Positions 30,632 to 43,010 of a stretch of DNA of 64,000 nt are shown here, in pieces. The notes under the pieces were generated by a model, which saw only the letters and a program-made list of their open reading frames with translations, was not told where the DNA came from and searched no databases. The DNA comes from Humulus lupulus (lineage: Eukaryota; Streptophyta; Magnoliopsida; Rosales; Cannabaceae), in NCBI RefSeq assembly GCF_963169125.1, contig NC_084795.1, positions 139,551,701 to 139,615,700 of the forward strand, given 5' to 3'. Within the stretch, counting starts at the first letter, position 1. Each line of letters opens with the position of its first letter. Both the position numbers and the translations under genes were made by a program.

Positions 30632-31389
30632 CTTATTATTTTCACTTTTATTTTTCAAGCTTCTTTAATTAAGTCCTTTAAGACCAAAACAATTGCCTTC
30701 GGGCTTAGGTCAAGGTTTTTCTCCTTGAGATGAAAATATATTTTTGAATATACATCTAACTTGTGATCTATTTGTATTTCCCATGACCTATTGTTTTCTC
30801 ATGCTTATGAATCCCTAGGTTCTTGTACATTCAAAATCTTAGGGGTCAAGTTTAGATCGGTCTATATTTTATCGATATCTTAGTTGTATCCAAGATTTTG
30901 CTCGCTTAATTGCGTCATACCTGTTAAGAATTAGGTCGTGGACCTGGTCCTATCCAAGGGATTTAATAGGCTTAGTAGCTGTATACCTATTAAAAATCAG
31001 GCCTCGGACATGATTATATCCAAGGTTTTATTGTTAGAGATTTCTCAAACTTAGTTCGCGTTCGGAATTTTGAAAATTCGAGCTTTGAAAATCCGTTAAA
31101 TAATCAATTTTTCAAAAGTCTAAGTTTTAATCTTTATCTGAATAAGTTGAACTCTCTTTGTTTATGTGCCCCCCAAGCAACCATAATGTAAAAATGTTCT
31201 TGGTTGCTTTTACAAAGTGAGCTCGTGATAAAAAAATGAGAAAATTAGTTACTTAATAATCCAAGTGTTTTTAAACTGAAATGACTTTTATAAATAAGCC
31301 TTACATAAGCGGTAATTCCAAAAACATTAAAGACAACGAAACTATTGATAATACTTTCTTAAGTGTAGGACATTACAGGTCTGTGGGAC
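30632..31389. mobile_element. Non-coding 3' region of Tat element B
   Basis: Lies between the antisense gene and integrase. It holds two diverged copies of an 80-100 bp unit (CCTGTTAAGAATTAGGTCGTGGACCTGGTCCTATCCAAGG, near 30925 and 30990) and a polypurine-like tract (minus-strand CTTGGGGGGCAC, about 31168-31182). I see no gene. The position equals that of the 90-bp array in element A. Confidence 0.6.
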
Positions 31390-32424
31390 TGTTTCTCCAC
31401 TTAACCGAGCTAGCTTGAAAGCTCCTTCACGCACGACCTTCTGAATCTGATATGGTCCTTCCCAGTTCGACCCTAACACACCATCTTTGGGATCATTACT
31501 TGCTAAAAAGACCCATCGGAGAGCCAGATCGCCAAATCTGAGTCCGCGTCCCTTAACCTTTGAATTGAAATAACAAGTGATCTTCTGTTGATAATGGGCG
31601 AGCTGTATTTGTGATGCCTCTCATTTTTCTTCAATTAGATCGAGGGATTCACTAAGTAGCTCGTGGTTATAATCCTAATCAAAGGTCTTTTGTCTGTGGG
31701 TTGTCACCATCGCCACAATTACGATCATAACCTCGCTTCTAAAGGTCAGGGAAAAAGGGGTATGTCCCGTGGTTCGATGTGAGGTCCAGTAGGCCCAGAG
31801 TACTTGTGGGAGCTGCTGGGGACATAACCCCTTAGCCTCATCTAATCATTTCCTTAAGCAGGCCTTCAGGGTTTTGTGTACGGCCTCGACCTGTCCATTG
31901 GCTTGTGGGTATGCTACCGAAGTAAAACTCTTGGTTATGCCATATTTTTCACAAAAGTATGTGAAGAGATCACAATGGAACTGAGTTCCATTGTCTGACA
32001 CGATATTCTTTTGGAGTCCAAATCAACATATGATATTCTTCACAACAAATTCCAGGAATCTCTTCGAGGTGATGGTTGCCAAAGGTTCAGCCTCTACCCA
32101 CTTCGTGAAATAATCGATGGCGACTACTGCATACTGAACTCCTCATTTTCTTGTTGGCAGAGAACCAATCTGCAAATGGCCAAGGGGATGAGATCATGGT
32201 CTGCTCGACTAGAGCAGCTCAGGCCACTATGGAGAAGTGTTGGCATTTGTCACATTTCTGCACATACGAGATCGAGTCCTTTGTCAACGTGGGCCAAAAA
32301 TAGCCTTGTCTCATTACCTTCAGAGCTAGGTTTTTCCCCCCAGCATGGTCTCCGCAGAAACCTTCGTGTATTTCTTGAAAAATATTGTGTGCTTCCTCGG
32401 TCAGAACACATCGCAGGAGGGGCA
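31390..32424 (-). pseudogene. Integrase of Tat element B, heavily broken
   Basis: The minus strand from 32424: LLRCVLTEEAHNIFQEIHEG, then LKVMRQGYFWPTLTKD and KCDKCQH (zinc region), then a stop. Core pieces follow in several frames (VRQWNSVP for the second Asp region, ANGQVEAVHK-like near 31900) down to the C-terminal region near 31500 (VLGSNWEGPYQIQ-like). A 32430-34277 LTR splits the N-terminus from its upstream part (GILYRRGHS at about 34290). Confidence 0.8.
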
Positions 32425-32429
32425 ACGAA

Positions 32430-34277
32430 TGTTGGGTTTTATGCCCTAATTAAAACCCAAATTCTTTGTAATCTCATTTTATTATCAATAAAAGAATATA
32501 AATCATTTTTTGACTTGGTCAATCACTTTGCTCACATGTTTTATTTTCATGATTATTTGTTTAATATAAACTTCTATTAAATCCTGAGCATATAGCTAAT
32601 CTTATTTATAGTGACGTAATCACAGTGGAATATAAATATGATTATATGTTCAAAATAAGTTAGTCCTAAGATTAGTCAGTGCACCGGATTTACACTGACT
32701 TGCCAATCTACGATATGATCTACTTACAAATTACAGTGTTATGTTCTTTCCAGAACATTAGCAAAGTAGATAAGATCGGATGTATTTGTTACATCGGACA
32801 GGACCGATATTGACAGTTGATAAGATAAGTAAACATACCATTATTATCTATTCTAGTCATATCATATAGTTGACCATAGGTCAATTCAATCTCAATTCTG
32901 AGTGGTTAGTTTTCTAACTGATTGTATTATTTGAGTTCTTTGACTTGTTCGTTACCAGCTTACCCTACGGACTAGCCCATACTTACATCTTGGGAACTCG
33001 GTAGTACAATTGAGTGGGAGTGTTAATCATAGATATGAACATCTATAGCTTCTGATGAAGAAGTGAAATGATGGTTTCCTTTTAGTTTGGTTCAAGGTGT
33101 TAAATGATAGAGATCTCATTTCAGTAATTAAATTAGTTTACTGAAATATCATTTACAAGGAACTAAGTGTTTTAAGGATAAAATACAATGAGGGGTAAAA
33201 CTGTATTTTAGTCCTATCTCATTGTAGACCGTCTATAGAGGATTGAGTGACAATTATGGTTGTAACAATGGATAATTAATAGCGTATCTATATTTGTTAT
33301 AGAGCGTTCTATGAATTCAAGAGTGCAATTCCAAGTCTATAGTGGAGTCACGAGGAATTAATAAGTTAGTAAATTTATTTGTTAGATTTATGATAACTTA
33401 TTGGAGCTTGATTTCATAGGCCCATGGCCCCCATTGTACCTTGGATAAAATCATCTAGATAGTCTCAATTAATTGATTTAATCATCAATTAGAATTATCA
33501 AAGTTGACCAGGTCAATTTTGGATAGTTTCACAGAGTTGTGTAATTTTGAGAAGAAAAGAGAAATTATGGCAGATTTATTAATTAAGATAAATTGGTATC
33601 TAAATTAATAAATAAGTTTAAATCAAGGTTCAAATTATAAATAATTAATTTGATAAAGGATTTAAATAATTATTTAATTAATTAAATCAATAGAAAATAA
33701 TACAGGCCTTGATTTTAAGTCCAATGGGCTTATAATCAAATGGGAAATTTCACGGGCCTATAGCCCATGATAATTTCGACGTAGGGCTTCAAAATGGCTG
33801 TTATTTTATTGATTTTTTAATTAAATTAAATGGCCTAATTGAGTCTATAAAAGGAGTGCTTATAGAGAAGTCAAAAAAGGGTTTTTGATAAGTCAGATTT
33901 TCTGATAGTTTTATATTCTCTCTAAACACAAGCCTTTTCTAAGCCTCTTTGTTATTTTCTCTTCTTCTCTCTATATCTATCTCATGTGTTGAGAATTGCC
34001 CACACTAGTCTAGGTGGTTCTAAGGATACATTGGAAGATCGTGAAGAAAATAGAAGATCGGTTCAGTTTCTTGATAATACTCTGCGACAGAAAGGATACA
34101 AGAGTTAGAGAAACTGAAGGGAGAACTCTTAATTCCGCTGCGTATACTGTAAGTATTATATTTTTGTTTCTCTTTGAATTCAATTTTAGAAACATGTTTT
34201 AGGCTATCTTGTATTAATTTGTTTAATATTAGATATACATGAAAATAAATAAAGATCCTGTATAAGTTAATCCAACA
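32430..34277 (+). mobile_element. Solo LTR, copia Angela-like, with perfect TSD ACGAA
   Basis: 1848 bp from TGTTGGGTTTTATGCCC to TTAATCCAACA, flanked by ACGAA at 32425-32429 and 34278-34282. It lies within the integrase of element B between GHS and LLRC. No internal region, primer site or partner LTR is present, so it arose by LTR-LTR recombination. The AT-rich body, the word TTCCGCTGCGTATACTGTAAG near the end and the ends themselves match the other copia LTRs here. Confidence 0.93.
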
Positions 34278-34282
34278 ACGAA

Positions 34283-34869
34283 TGCCCTCGTCGATATAGG
34301 ATCCCCTTAACCATAACATACCGTAGAGCTTGATACAACAACTTTCTCGCATCCTTCCTATCGTCAGGTAGCTTTTCGGTTGTGAGGTACTCCACTACGA
34401 GGGTCATCCAGGTCGGTTTTATGTCAATCATTTGGACCTTAACCATTTCTGTTGTTATACTCGTGCCTTCCAATAACTCCACCAGAACTTCATTCAATGT
34501 ATCTAACTCTTTGGTGGTAGCAAGTCGAGTCAGAGCATCAGCGTTGGAATTCTGCTCGCGGGGTACTTGCTCAACGAAGCTAAACTCGAACTCAGACAAC
34601 TCACCATTTACCTTAGCTAAGTAAGCTGCCATATTGATACCTCGAGCTTGGTATTCCCCCAATATCTGACTGACCACGAGCTGAGAATCACTATAACATT
34701 GGGTGGCTTTTTCCTTGAGCTCTTTCGCCACCCTTAGCCCTGCTAGTAGAGCCTCATATTTTGCTTCGTTGTTGGATGCTTCAAACCCCAACCTGAGAGA
34801 TGTATGGAATCGATGTCCTTCAGGTGAGATTAAGATTATCCCAGCTCCCGATCCGTTTTCATTAGACAA
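34283..34869 (-). CDS. Second RNase H and linker of Tat element B
   Basis: A 200-codon frame (its last codons run into the solo LTR). It has NENGSGAGIILIS, EASNNEAKYEALLAGL (Glu), YSDSQLVVSQILGEYQARG (Asp) and VPREQNSNADALTRLAT (Asp), then TWMTLVVEYL and DARKLLYQALRYVMVKGIL leading to integrase. The first catalytic Asp (L-x-V-D-G) would lie just upstream near 34875, where the frame is broken by a stop. Part of a polyprotein, not an independent gene. Confidence 0.82.
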
Positions 34870-34873
34870 TCCA

Positions 34874-35235
34874 TCAGCTAAGATTTTTCCATAATTCCTG
34901 CACCAGCTCCCTTATAAGCTTGTCATGAAAACTTGTGCACTCAGCCACAAAATCAGAAAGGGCTTGGCTCTTGATTGCTGTTCGTGGCATATATAATATC
35001 TCAAACTGGCTAAGTTCGATGGCCCATTTTAATAGACATCCCGATGTTTCATGCTTTTGTAAAACCTGCCTTAAAGGTTGATCGGTTAAGACGTGAATAG
35101 ACTGGGAATGGAAGTATGGCATGAGCTTCCTTGAAGCTAGAATGAGACAGAATGCAAGATATTCTATCAATGGTCACCGTGATTCAGCTTTGAGAAGCCT
35201 CTTACTTACATATTATACGGGTTTCTGCACTTGAT
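34874..35235 (-). pseudogene. First RNase H of Tat element B
   Basis: Frame 35170-34874: LAFCLILASRKLMPYFHSQS, VLTDQPLRQVLQKHETSGCL, LLKWAIELSQFEILYMPRTA, KSQALSDFVAECTS. It is separated from RT at 35240 by a stop and from the second RNase H by a stop at 34870-34873. Confidence 0.8.
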
Positions 35236-35239
35236 TTTC

Positions 35240-36048
35240 TTATCGAACTAACACAACAATAACTGTATTTTCTATCACGGCCAGGTAAAGAAACATACAT
35301 TCTCTGGATGTCAGTTTTGATAGTACTAGGGGTTCAGCTAGGTGCATTTTCAGATCGCTAAATGTCTGTTCGCATTCTTTGGTCCATTCAAATTTCTTGT
35401 TTCCCCTGAGCAAGTTGTAGAATGGTAGACACTTGTGAATGGATTTTGAAATAAAATGGTTTAAAGTCGCCACCTTTCCAGTTAGGCTTTGTACTTCCTT
35501 ACGCGACATGGGTGAAGGAATTTCTAACAATGGCCTGATTTTTTCTGGATTCGCCTCTATCCCCCTTGTGTTGACTATAAACCCCAAAAAATTTCCCGAT
35601 GTAACTTTGAAAGTGCACTTCTGAGGGTTCAGCTTCATGTCATACTTTGTCAATATGTCATAGCATTCTTCTAGGTCGGATACATGTTTACTGGCAGTCT
35701 TTGATTTGACTAGCATATCATCGACATACACCTCCATGTTTCTCTCGATCTGGTTAGCGAACATTTTGTTGACTAACCGTTGGTATGTAGCTTCGGCGTT
35801 TTTTAGCTCGAATGGCATAACTTTTAGCAATATACGTTATGCTCGGTCATGAATCTGGTATGCTCTTAGTCTGCAAGGTTCATCATGATCTTGTTATATC
35901 CATAATACACGCTCATGAAAGACATGAGCTCGTGACTGGTCGTGGCGTCTACCAATTGATCAATTCTTGGTAGTGGGAAACAATCCTTGTTGAGGTCGGA
36001 GAAATCGATACAAGTTATCCACTTCCCGTTTGGCTTCGGGCCCAGCAC
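35240..36048 (-). pseudogene. Reverse transcriptase of Tat element B
   Basis: Frames 36048-35866 (LGPKPNGKWITCIDFSDLNK, RIDQLVDATTSHELMSFM) and 35830-35240 (MPFELKNAEATYQRLVNKMF, YVDDMLVKSK, KCTFKVTSGNFLGFIVNTRG, FYNLLRGNKKFEW). The YVDD box is intact, unlike in A and C. Between the frames a short segment is shifted. Upstream, 36050-36427 holds the degraded linker (QDVF-type region) interrupted by several stops. Confidence 0.86.
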
Positions 36049-36427
36049 AGAATTAGGAACCTAGATCGAGTATTTTGCTTCCATGATAAATCTGCATTTA
36101 TGTAGGTGAGCTACTTCTTATTATAACGCTTCAAATCGTACTATCCCCAACAACCTCTGTTTTTGGGAATTTGCAGGCACATTCTTGTCCAAGTTTAAAG
36201 TATGCATTATTACACTTGGACTGATTCCCACCATATCCTCATGCGACCAGATGAAGACATCCAGATTCTTCCTCAGGATTTCAACTAGCTCCTTCTTCCT
36301 TTCGGCTTCAAGATTTTTTTTCCAATTTTTACACCTCTTGAAGGTGCTTCTGGGTCGATATTTACTTCCTCGAGCTCTTCTATTAGTTTGAGCTCATATT
36401 TATCCTTGCCTATTCGTTGATTAATGT

Positions 36428-38835
36428 TGTAATGACCCAAATTTACTAATAAGGCTTAAGGGCCTTGATTAGTGTGTCAGGAGGACATAACTGGATTATA
36501 TGTGATTTAAATGATTAAAAGCATGTTTATATGGTTATTTGGATATATGTGATGCATGACTATGTGTACTAGTATGCATGTAGGCCCTGGTTAGGTTATA
36601 AGGGCATATTCGTAATTTTGGCTCGTTGAGGGCATAAATGTAAATATTTGTGTTAATTGTTGAGACCACATTATTATGTGGATATATTTGCAGCTTGAGA
36701 CTCGAGGCGATCCTAGTGAGCGGTCTAGCGAAAAAGTCACGGTGGGAATTTATACCCGGCTCGGGGCGAGCCTGGGGGTATTTCTGGGAATTTAGGAAAT
36801 ATATTGGAGTCTATTTGATATTGAGAAATATAATTGGTGATTAGTTAGGTGTCGGGAAGTAAGCGGTAAATATTAGAGACATTCGAGGAATTAGCGGGAA
36901 TTGGGAGCAAATGACCAAAATGCCACTAGAATGATTTAAAGGCTTAGGAATTATGGGAGGGAAAATTGGTCATTTTGTTTAAAAAGCAGAGATAAGTATT
37001 ACTTTTTCTTTATTGCTTTAGTGGAATGTGTAGAAAACTTTAGAAGTCTGAAGGAAGGAAAGAGACAAAAGGAGAAGGAAAAGGAAAGAAGGAAAATAGA
37101 AGTCTCTTCTCTCTCTCTGTTTAGGATTTCTTCTCCATTTCTTGGGGCCTTTTGGAGTTGTGGTTCAGAGGAGGGCTAGGTCAAAGCTTAGCAATTGGGT
37201 TCTTGATTTGGCTTGAGGAGTTAGCAAGAGTAATTCAGTCCATTTGAGGTAGGTTTCAAAGTGTTTTTCAGTTCTGGTTTTTGGTGTTGAAATGGTTGTT
37301 CTAAGATGAGTTTTGATGGGAATTCTAGGGAATTAACCCTGTGGTTTTGAGGAGTGAGAGCTAAGAAGCTGTGGAAGATAACCTAGGTCAAAATCCTCCA
37401 TCAAAGGTAAGAAGTTCTAGCTACAATGTCCTGGATTTCTGTTGTTCTGCTAAGTTTTGAGCTTAAAGCTCAATCATGGTGAATTCTTTATCTTGGGGTG
37501 CATGTGGTTGATTTTCATATGGTTGGGTCTTATGGGATGTGTTATAGATGTTGGTAGGCTTGTTTTGGGATATGGTTGAGGTTTGGAAGGATTTTGTAGA
37601 GGTTTGGCTCGGGGAAAATCGAAGGAAGAAAAAACAGAGTTTGGTTGTGCTTGTGACTAGCGCTGTAGTGCTAGCCTTTGGGCGCTACAGCGCTAGGCCT
37701 TGAGGTCAAAGAGATTTTTGGCTCTGTTTGTAGTGCTATAGTGCCCTCTTTATGGCGTTGTAGCGCTACCCTATTTCCAGAATGGGGTTTTTGGGTTGTT
37801 TCATAGGGTTTTTTCCCGAGGGCTCGGGGTTTGATTCCACCACCCCGTTTGGGGGAATTAGGGCTTCCCGAGGGCTCGGGATTGGTCCCAAGGTTAGACT
37901 GTGGGATTGAAGTTTGGTAATGGTTCTAACTTGTGATCGTGACTAAGTGTACGCTAGGGCTCGGAAGGGATCATGCTTGAGGGTTGTCATCATTGATCAA
38001 AGCTACTGGAATCCAAAGGTAAGAAAATTGCACCCGAATATGTGATTATGTTGGGACTAAGAGTTTCCCTATAAATGTACGATGTCATATATGGTATTAT
38101 GCCATGGGACATATGACAAACAACCTAAGAGTGCCGGAATCAATATTTGCGCATATGGCGCGGCTCGGCCACTGGTAGCTGAGGACAGCTTAATATTCAC
38201 TGAGCTCGGTTTAAGTGGGCCAGAGTCAGTGGGATGATTTGGGGTTGCGAACCAAGGGCGTCGACCTTGTCTATTACATGTGAATTGGTTATTAATGTTA
38301 ATTGAGTAGCTTGGTATGCTGAATGCCTAATTATATGGATATTTTAGGTTGTTAAGTATATGATTATACTGTTTGAGTTATCTGATAGTTTAATTGATGA
38401 TTATGCTCTGTTATTATGTTTTCTTGCTAGGACTTGGCTCACGGGTGCTACGTGGTGCAGGTAAAGGCAAGGGTAAGATGGACTAGTCCTGAGTGGGAGA
38501 GTTTGAGGCTGAATGTACATAGTTGGCTGATCGGTCTCCACGACCGAGGAGTGGTACAGGACGGGAAAGCCTAAATGTCTGTTTTGCCCTTAGAGTGGCT
38601 AGTAGCTGTATCTATAACCTGAAATTTTGTACTATCTTTTAAATGCTATTTCTTTTGGGATCCCATGTACTAAAATGTTTAATTATATGAAATGCAACTT
38701 TTGTGACCAAAATCCTTTTAACCCTAGTTCAATTATAGTTTCAGTAACACGTTTTCTAACTAAATGACTTGATTAGCAAGTCCTGTACTTTTATAAATAC
38801 ACAGTGTAACGTTCTTGGCTATCCAGGGCATTACA
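36428..38835 (+). mobile_element. Solo LTR, chromovirus (Tekay-like) family, perfect TSD AATGT
   Basis: 2408 bp from TGTAATGACCCAAATTTACTAATAAGG to CCAGGGCATTACA. TSD AATGT at 36423-36427 and 38836-38840. It lies in element B between protease and RT. It shares the family's start, the ACGGGTGCTACGTGGTGCAGGTAAAGG segment near 38440 and the end with the LTRs at 16752, 17697 and 40267. Its GC-rich module (37655-37780) is built of AGCGCTRYAGYGCT words. Confidence 0.94.
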
Positions 38836-38840
38836 AATGT

Positions 38841-39420
38841 CATCCTTTTGAGCGACCTCATTATTTCCTTCTCGAGGTTCTTCTGTCCTATGGGTAACTT
38901 CCATTTCACGGTACTTCTCCCTCCTTCACCTATGACCATCGCCTACTGCCCGAGTTGTGATTTTCCCTTCATAGGAATGTTGTAGCATTCTCTGGCAGCG
39001 AGCTGGTCTCCTCTTACTATGCATATTCCCGAGGTTGAGGGGAACTTCATTGAGGTGTCAGATCGATGTGATGGATTCAAAATCCATCAGCGTGGGTCAT
39101 CCCAAAATCGCATTATACGTGGCTGGACAATCTATTACCATGAACTCAAGTATTTTAGAGACAGTCGTGACTCTTCTCACAATGTAACCACCTGTTTGAT
39201 CATCCTAATGGTCGTCGTTCCTTCACTTGAAAATCCATACAGAGTCATTGAGGTCGCCTTTAAATCGATTATGGACAATCCCATCTTTTCTAGGGTGGAC
39301 TTGAAAAACACATTTACAAAACTTCCATTATCCACTAGTATCCTCTGTACCCTTCGGTTAGCGAGCTACGCGGTTACCACCAGCGGGTCATTATGTGAAA
39401 ATTGAATGTGGCTAGCATCC
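38841..39420 (-). pseudogene. Aspartic protease of Tat element B
   Basis: On the minus strand: KDASHIQFSHNDPLVV, a stop, then LANRRVQRILVDNGSFVNVFF with catalytic Asp present (GSS to GSF change), and LEKMGL. It ends with an ARECYNIPMKG-like segment near 38985. Two or more stops interrupt it. The plus-strand frame 39019-39405 is only the complement of this region. Confidence 0.78.
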
Positions 39421-40261
39421 TTTTCTGTGAAAATGATTGGTTGTTTTTCCAACCGCTGTTGTTTAGATAACCACTTCTCTGGGACAAACTCCACACCGTT
39501 ATGAGTTTTCAACTCATTAAATACCTCTTTTGGGCCCCGCTGATCGTGCCTGCCAAATGAGGTCCTTCGACGATAGTAGTTATATCTCCTCTTACTATCA
39601 GGGGAGGGTCGACCTGATTCATTTGAACTCCAGGCTGACCTATCGGGGCTTCTAGAGCTGGATGAGGATTCTGCCCGGCAGGATGATTGGGAACTACCTG
39701 ATTTCGGGCATACTGGGCTAATGGTCCAGCCCGAATGAGAGTCTCAATCTCATTATTCAGTTGTCCACAATCTTCGGTGTTACGACTGATTACATTGTGA
39801 AATCGAAAAAACTTTGAGGGGTCTCTCTCGCCCTCTGGTGCCTTAAAGGCTCTGGCTTCTTCCACGAGAGGCGATTAGAATTTGCCTGGAAGATATGTTC
39901 CCAGGTATTCGTTAGGTCAGTGTAGGTGGCATAAACAGGATTTAATTTCTCCACAGACTTGTTCTTCTTTGTGTCTTTACGGTCGCCTTCACCATTCCCC
40001 TTCCTCTTGTTGTTGACCGCTGGGTTCTTCTGGGTAATAGGTTGAGTTGTAGCTGCAACATCTGTCACCACTCTAGTGGGTTAGTTAGGGGCCTGGCTAG
40101 TTCCTGCGACAACAGATCGCACCTCTTCCAGGTTTATCCACTCCTAAGCTTGGGCCAAGAACTCATCTACAATTTTAACTCCTTTTCATTGGAGTTCTTG
40201 CCATAGGTTTCCTCCCACCAGGATTCCTGTCCTCATCGCCATAAGCTTGGAGCTATCATCA
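39421..40261 (-). pseudogene. Gag zinc-knuckle and C-terminal region of Tat element B
   Basis: Frames 40071-39790 (Lys/Asn-rich basic stretch RKGNGEGDRKDTKKNKSVEK) and 39865-39509 (FRFHNVISRNTEDCGQLNNE, then a Pro/Gly linker and ITTIVEGPHLAGTISGAQKRY). They overlap in different frames, showing a frameshift at about 39800. The upstream part near 40100-40250 continues the capsid domain (LMAMRTGILVGGNLWQELQ) and was cut from the rest by the next solo LTR. Confidence 0.8.
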
Positions 40262-40266
40262 GTGTT

Positions 40267-42669
40267 TGTAACACCCTAGATAACTAAGACCGTTACACTA
40301 TGTGTTAATAAAGGTGCAAGGCTTGCTAACCAAGTCACTTAGTTGAAAATGTGTCGCTAAACCATTATTGAACCAGGGTTAAAAGATTTTGATCATAAAA
40401 GATAAATTTTCATTTAAATAAGTGTTTGTTACACGAGATCCCAAAAATAAACAGGGTTAAAGAACAATTTACAAAATTCCAAAGGATATAAACAATCACA
40501 AGCCAATCTAATGGCAAAACAAGCATTTTAGGATCTCTTGTCCCTATATCATCCCTCAGTCGTGGCGGCCGAGCAGCCGGCTATGTACATTCCCCCTAGA
40601 GCTCTCCAAATCAAGGTTGGTCCAGCTTACCCTTACCTTTACCTGCACCACGTTGCACCCGTGAGCAAAGGCCAAGCAAGAAAATCGTATAATAGAGCAT
40701 ACTCAATAATCAATGGTCAAATAATACATAAATCATCAATCAGATACTCTGCATACCACATTGTTCACATAATCAGTGATATTAATCTGCAAACCAATAA
40801 TCAATTATCCAGGTAATAAACATGCCATGATGATCAAATTAATAACAGTAAACATATCACTCAATATCCAGGGAAGACGCCCTTAGGCCGCACCCACTGT
40901 TTATCCCATTGACTCCGGCTCGCTTAGGCCGAGTTCAGTGATTATATAATTAACCTTATCTACCAATGGCCGAGTCGCGTCCTTGTGCATCAATATTAAT
41001 TTTGGCACTCTTAGGCCGTTTATCTCATGTCCACATGGCATAATACCATCATATGACATTGCATATAAATATAGGGAACTCTTAGTCCCAACATAACAAC
41101 ATAACCGGGTGCAATTTTCTTACCTTTGATTTCGAACGAAAAAAGTGACCAGACTTCGAGCACGATCCCTAGCCTCGAGCCTTGGCGACAAACCTAGTCA
41201 CAAGAATTATCGATATCTATCAACATCCAATCAGAAATATAATACTTAGGTAACAAAATTAGCCTCCGGGACCTCAATTTCTACTAAACTGGGCAGTAGA
41301 AATTGTCCCGAGCCCCTAGGTTCAGACCCCCGAGCCCTAACAACATTAAGAACACTTCCAAGTTCAAAACTCCCAGGGGGGTCGCGACTTGGCCCAGCAA
41401 GTTGCGACTTGCCCCAAGTCAGAGAGCAAGCTCTCACACCAAAGGGGAGGCAGGTCGCGACTTGGCCAAGCAAGTCGCGGCGCGCCCCCAAGTCAGAGAG
41501 CTCCCATGGCCAGGAGGGCCACATGTGCTGTGGCGCCCCCAAGCTGGGTTGTGGCGCGCCCTGCGAACCCAGGGAAAACCTGGGTTTTCCTCCTTCTTCT
41601 TCCAACCATGAACACTCAACCAAGCCCAGAATTTTCCCTCATTGATCCTACCAATCAAGTTACGAATTAAGACCCATATTCACCTATTTTCTTTTATCTA
41701 ATACTCTCAACCACTAACACAAAAACTATACCTCAATTCAGTCATAGTAATCAAGCATATCCCACTGAATTTCCTACCTAACACTCACTCTATCACCACA
41801 CTCATGCATACCTTAATCCTCAAACTTAAACTCAGCAACAAAACACAAATTAGAGCCAAACTCTTACCTCAATTTTCCAGCTCAACTCCTTCAAGTCTCA
41901 GCTGAAATCTTGCTCAAATTCCTCCAAGGTTTCCCCCAGCCTAAGCTTAGCTTCAAGCTTCAACAATGAAGAGTGAGAGAGAGAGTGTGTGCGTGAGGGT
42001 GAGGGAGAGAGAGACCTCAATTCAATTCTTCCTTCTTTCTTTCTTAATTGTTGTATACCTTTATTCATTAGTCTAGGATAAAGGCTAAGCATATCTCTAA
42101 CTTAGAAATGACCATAATGCTCTCCCAAAATATAACTAACATAAAACTTAATCTAGGGTTATAATTGTCATTTATCCCCCAATTCCCACTAATTCCAAGT
42201 GTTCCTAATATTTACCACTTAAATCCTACTATCCAATTAATCACCAATTATTAACCCAATGTCTAATAATCCCCAATATATCTCCTAAATTCCCGAAAAT
42301 ACCCCTAGTCTTCCCCAAGCTGGGTATAAATCCTCACCGTGAGTATTTCGCCAAACCGCTCACTAGGACTGTCTCGAGCCATATGCTGCAAATATATCCA
42401 CATAATAATGTGGTCTCAACAATTTATCGCAATTAATAACATTTATGCCCTCGACGGACCAAAATTACAGATATGCCCCTATAATCTAAATAGGGCCTAC
42501 ATGCATACTAATATTCATAATCATGCATCTCATATATTCATATAACCATATAAGCATGCTTATCACATAGTCAAGCATTAAATCATTTAAATCACACATA
42601 AACCAATTATGCCCTCCCGGCACACTCACCAATTCCCTTAAGCCTTATTAGTAATTTTGGGTCGTCACA
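40267..42669 (-). mobile_element. Solo LTR, chromovirus (Tekay-like) family, inverted, decayed TSD
   Basis: 2403 bp; on the minus strand TGTGACGACCCAAAATTACTAATAAGG to CTAGGGTGTTACA. Flanks GTGTT (40262-40266) and GCGTC (42670-42674) differ by two C/T changes. It splits the gag capsid domain between ARAKDA and the next helix, in reading frame terms at the same spot on both sides. Its GC-rich module (41380-41560) uses GTCGCGACTTG and GGCGCGCC words. Overlapping open frames in the module are a by-product of its composition. Confidence 0.9.
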
Positions 42670-43010
42670 GCGTCCTTAGCTCGTGCTGCAACATTGGCAA
42701 ATCTACTCAGATATGCTTTCAGTGATTCCCCGGGTTGCTGTTTTACATTGGCCAATGAATCGGCCTCTACACAAGCTGCCTATGAAGCTCGGATTGCTCT
42801 CTTAAACTCGGAAGAAAATTTCTTCCATGAGCTTATCGAATGCTTCTTGTACTGTTTAAACCACTATCTAGTAGGTCCGACCAGAATTGCGCGGAACAGG
42901 ATACACCTTAGATCAAGCCCGACATTGTGGGCCATCATCATTGTGTTGAACATGCTGAGGTGATAAGGTGGATCTGTGTTTCGATCAAATATTGACATGT
43001 TTGACATCCT
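42670..43010 (-). pseudogene. Gag capsid domain of Tat element B
   Basis: Minus strand: YHLSMFNTMMMAHNVGLDL, CILFRAILVGPTR, then a stop in place of the conserved Trp (TAG), WFKQYKKHSISSWKKFSSEF and QQPGESLKAYLSRFANVAAR. The plus-strand frame 42694-42963 is its complement. The break at 42670 is the solo LTR insertion. Confidence 0.83.

Noticed and set aside
32011..32580. A plus-strand frame of 189 codons
   Set aside because: It runs antisense to integrase of element B and then into a solo LTR; chance frame.
39019..39405. A plus-strand frame of 128 codons
   Set aside because: It is the complement of the protease region of element B (minus strand) and resembles no protein in its own frame.
41246..41670. 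Five overlapping open frames on both strands
   Set aside because: They result from low stop-codon frequency in the GC-rich module of a solo LTR; all frames are open at once and none has a recognisable domain.
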